The notes beneath the pieces were generated by a model, which was not told where the DNA came from, did not search any database, and was given only the letters and a program-made list of their open reading frames with translations. Below, piece after piece: positions 7,476-9,918 of a stretch of DNA of 9,918 nt (position 1 is the stretch's first letter; the number at the start of each line of letters is the position of its first letter). Both the position numbers and the translations under genes were made by a program. The stretch spans positions 1 through 9,918 of the forward strand of contig CAIMNF010000211.1 in assembly GCA_903842755.1 (NCBI GenBank), in the 5' to 3' direction. This DNA comes from Oligoflexia bacterium (GTDB lineage Bacteria > Bdellovibrionota > UBA1018 > CAIMNF01).

Positions 7476-8801
7476 ATGTACAAGATATTTGTTCTGTTCG
7501 TTATTACATTACTCTCTTCAATCAACGGTTTTGGGATACAGCAGTCAGTGGCTGCGGAAGGACCCTTGACTGCGGGTTTTAGACTTTCACGGGGTGGGGA
7601 TCAAAATCATCTTGAAACTCAAATAGGAGTGTTGGACAACCGCAAAGAGGTTGAGGCCATGGTGGCTGATTTCCAACAAAAGGCGCACGTTGCGCAGCAG
7701 CTTAATCCAAATGTAAAAATTGAAGTCGCATTTCTGGAGATGCCTAAACCGGGGAGGGCGGTCAATGCGGCGGACGATAATTTCACACTGCCGGAAGCGG
7801 CTTCTCTCGCGGCACGGGGGATTGTAGGCACTCATGCGGAAGAGATTACGCTGACCCATGAGGAAACGGGACGACTATTAGGACACATGGCCGAGCTCGA
7901 GCCGCGCGGTTTGTTGAATCGAAGCGCAGGCGAACTTGGCGTGGCCACCATTCGAGTGGTCGCGAACGGGGCAATTCAATACTTTGGTTTGTCTTTGTTT
8001 CATGGAATCCCTCCAGAAATTATGGCCGCCTCGGTAGCACTTTATTGCGTTCCGGTAGCTTTTTTCGCTCTAAATAATATTCCCAATAACAATTGGACGA
8101 ATCACGGCGTATGGGTCGACCATAGTTTGCCCGACAAAGACGAAGCTTCGGTAGAGCTTGAAGCGATTAAAAAATATTACAGTGAACCAAAAGATCCGCT
8201 GAATTACTTCTCAAGAGTGTACGCTCGGTTTAAAAATGGGATTAGTTTGAACCGAGTCTCTGGTGAGAAGCCTGCGGTGATTCGGTTTACCTTTACTGAA
8301 TCCTTGTTTACTCTTTACGCTTTGCTTTCTAATTCAGCGTTGCATCTGTCTCAATACACCCACAAGTCACCGACTTGGTTAGGACTTTTGGGCGCGATTG
8401 GAGGCTCCGTCTTGTCGCAAGGTCAAATGACTTCGGCAGCAGGGAAATTTATTCAGCTCGCGAAGCGAATGAATATGTCTGAAAAAAAGGTCAAGGTAAT
8501 CGCAAATTTGGTCGAGGCGGTGTATTCGGTTGCGACCAATTATGCAAATTATATTCTGGCAACGGGCAATAACACAGAAGTGGGATGGATCATGTTTTTT
8601 ACTCTTGCTGGAACGGCGATGGGTTCGAATGTGATGTTGAAGCAGTTGTTACTTTCGGGGAATAAGAAAGCAGTTTGCGAAAACGTATTGGAAGGGCTCC
8701 AAGCTGTAATCCCTGAAGGTTCGGAAGGCGCAATCGAGCCTTCGTCAGAAGTGCATCCGCACCGCTTTCCCGTTGATCCTAATACGGTTCATGCTCAATA
8801 A
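7476..8801 (+). CDS. exported multi-pass membrane protein, unknown function
   Basis: Unrecognised protein of 441 residues. MYKIFVLFVITLLSSINGFG begins a signal peptide with probable cleavage after A27 (SVAA|E). Residues 28-150 are hydrophilic and presumably periplasmic. Hydrophobic segments follow at about 157-176, 180-203, 270-292, 300-315, 345-363 and 370-393, of which four to six probably span the membrane. A charged loop at about 205-268 separates the first pair from the rest. The tail (about 395-441) is hydrophilic and rich in Pro, Glu and His. The frame is open upstream to a TTG at 7344, touching the preceding TAA, but those 44 extra residues look like translated spacer, and the signal peptide starts exactly at the ATG. 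The ribosome site is weak: AAGAAAG at 7464-7470 with a 5-base spacer. The gene lies in tandem after the giant gene and may be its membrane partner, an inference from gene order. I see no transporter or enzyme motif. It ends 5 bases before the convergent peptidase gene. Confidence 0.85.
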   Translation: MYKIFVLFVITLLSSINGFGIQQSVAAEGPLTAGFRLSRGGDQNHLETQIGVLDNRKEVEAMVADFQQKAHVAQQLNPNVKIEVAFLEMPKPGRAVNAADDNFTLPEAASLAARGIVGTHAEEITLTHEETGRLLGHMAELEPRGLLNRSAGELGVATIRVVANGAIQYFGLSLFHGIPPEIMAASVALYCVPVAFFALNNIPNNNWTNHGVWVDHSLPDKDEASVELEAIKKYYSEPKDPLNYFSRVYARFKNGISLNRVSGEKPAVIRFTFTESLFTLYALLSNSALHLSQYTHKSPTWLGLLGAIGGSVLSQGQMTSAAGKFIQLAKRMNMSEKKVKVIANLVEAVYSVATNYANYILATGNNTEVGWIMFFTLAGTAMGSNVMLKQLLLSGNKKAVCENVLEGLQAVIPEGSEGAIEPSSEVHPHRFPVDPNTVHAQ

Positions 8802-8806
8802 TGAGA

Positions 8807-9918
8807 TTACTCAACTAGGTAGTTTTGGACTTCAATTTCGTTTTCCGGAAGATGCAGGGCGCGAGCTAAATCCTTTTTAATCACTGAAGCTGTGCCCACC
8901 AGGCCAATCATAAGTTGGTCGGGGGTGATGAAATTTTTGAGGGCGGTATTCACTTGCTCCAAAGTAATAGCTTTTAGACGTTCGGCTTGGTTTTTATGGT
9001 AGCCAGCCGGTAGGTCAAAAAGTTTTTCGACCAAGGTATTTTCCAGGCGTTTGGAGGGGGTGTTATAATTAAAACCAGCGCCATTCAGCATGCTTTGTTT
9101 TGCAAAGTCAAACTCTTCCTGACGAATTCCTTTTTCCTTTAGGTCTTTGATGAGTTCAAGTGTGCGAACGATGGCTTTTGGCGTATTGGCGTTACTCGGA
9201 AAAAAGCCAATCTTCCAGGAATGGGGCTGTGAGCCTACTTTAAAATTACTATTGGCTCCATAGGTCCAGCCTGTACCTTTTTTACTTCTTAGCTCGGTCA
9301 TGAGGATGGAGTGAAAGCCGCCTCCGCCGAAGGCCGTATTTGCAATTTCAAGGGCGTCTAGGTCAGGGGAGCGGATTGCAACCCCCTGTTGACCGATTCG
9401 AATTTGGGTTTGTGTGCGGCCGGGTTTATCGAATATCACTACGCGCATTTTTTTCGGGAAATTTTTGAACTCGGGTATCGGTTCCATAGGAGGGCCCGAG
9501 ATTTGCCTTTTTTGGCGCATTTGGCTTAAAAAAGGATCAAGCGCCGTCGCTTGCGTGTCTCCACTCACTAAAACTAACATCTGCTGGTCCCGGATTAACT
9601 TTTGGTATTGCGATTGAATGTCCGAAAGGGTGATGTTTTTTACGTCTGCGATTCGGCCCTCGTTGGCTTTTGCATAAGGATGGCCTTTAAAAAAGGTTTG
9701 GTCAAAGCGAAGTCTTGCTAAGGCACTGTCCTGAGCTAATAAGTCACCCAGTTGCGAGATTTCTTCTTTTTTAATTTTTTCTAATTCTTTTGCGCTAAAG
9801 CTAGGGGCGGTCATCATTTCGGCCAATAAGTCCAGGAAGCCCGCTACATTTTCAGAGAGCACACTTCCTTGAAATAAAAGGTACTCCGAATGGGTTTCGG
9901 CACCAAGATTGGCCCCAA
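8807..9918 (-). CDS. M16 family zinc metallopeptidase, C-terminal part
   Basis: The last 369 residues are visible. The frame has no stop up to the right edge, so the gene continues beyond it; the GTG at 9862 is internal (V19 of the visible part), not a start. The start of the fragment, GANLGAETHSEY then SVLSENV and LLAEMM, is the typical M16 stretch downstream of the inverted zinc motif HxxEH, which lies outside the window. Next come the Glu-rich helix ELEKIKKEE (44-52), expected to carry the third zinc ligand, then HPYAKANEG (79-87) and VLVSGD (115-120), which close the first M16 half. The second, non-catalytic half (about 155-369) has the family marks KPGRTQTQIRIG (164-175), FGGGGFHSILMTELR (196-210) and GTGWTYG (214-220). 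That arrangement fits the two-domain M16B type that degrades peptides or processes proteins in a closed chamber. Localisation cannot be judged without the N-terminus. M16 genes often occur in pairs, so a partner may lie to the right. The last Glu codon and TAA sit 5 bases from the convergent gene. Confidence 0.93.
   Translation of the reverse strand, partial: GANLGAETHSEYLLFQGSVLSENVAGFLDLLAEMMTAPSFSAKELEKIKKEEISQLGDLLAQDSALARLRFDQTFFKGHPYAKANEGRIADVKNITLSDIQSQYQKLIRDQQMLVLVSGDTQATALDPFLSQMRQKRQISGPPMEPIPEFKNFPKKMRVVIFDKPGRTQTQIRIGQQGVAIRSPDLDALEIANTAFGGGGFHSILMTELRSKKGTGWTYGANSNFKVGSQPHSWKIGFFPSNANTPKAIVRTLELIKDLKEKGIRQEEFDFAKQSMLNGAGFNYNTPSKRLENTLVEKLFDLPAGYHKNQAERLKAITLEQVNTALKNFITPDQLMIGLVGTASVIKKDLARALHLPENEIEVQNYLVE

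Noticed and set aside
8807..9862. Reading the peptidase as a complete 351-residue gene starting at the GTG at 9862
   Set aside because: The frame stays open to the window edge, and the upstream residues GANLGAETHSEY are conserved M16 sequence, so the gene is partial.

Overview
The window looks like chromosomal DNA from a Gram-negative bacterium. It has moderate GC (mid-40s percent by eye), AT-rich intergenic stretches, Sec-type signal peptides ending in AxA or VAA, and long genes for exported proteins of unknown function. Giant unrecognised envelope proteins beside an M16 peptidase and a DUF4143-type ATPase would fit a Bdellovibrio-like predator or relative (Bdellovibrionota). That is only an impression: no marker gene is present to settle it.

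Layout from left to right. (1) 1-242, plus: the C-terminal end of an AAA ATPase of the DUF4143 type, cut by the window edge. (2) 265-312: a GC-rich hairpin serving as a shared terminator for two convergent genes. (3) 333-1250, minus: a 305-residue secreted, helical protein with four cysteines, unrecognised. (4) 1251-1517: a divergent, AT-rich control region with a good promoter for gene 3 and a weaker candidate for the next gene. (5) 1518-7343, plus: a single 1941-residue protein with an N-terminal membrane anchor and a second hydrophobic region near residues 1115-1222. It has no domain I recognise and takes up almost 60% of the window. (6) 7476-8801, plus: a 441-residue protein with a signal peptide, a soluble exported N-terminal part and about four to six membrane segments, also unrecognised. 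(7) 8807-9918, minus: the C-terminal 369 residues of an M16 zinc peptidase, running off the right edge.

Genes 3, 5 and 6 are all predicted to enter or cross the inner membrane and have no recognisable enzyme signature. Their arrangement, with the giant gene and the membrane gene in tandem and the secreted gene divergent from a shared control region, suggests an envelope module whose centre is the giant protein. This is inferred from gene order and export signals, not from known homology. The flanking ATPase and peptidase are convergent on the module, so they are probably separate transcription units. I see no tRNA, rRNA, CRISPR array, insertion sequence or attachment site.
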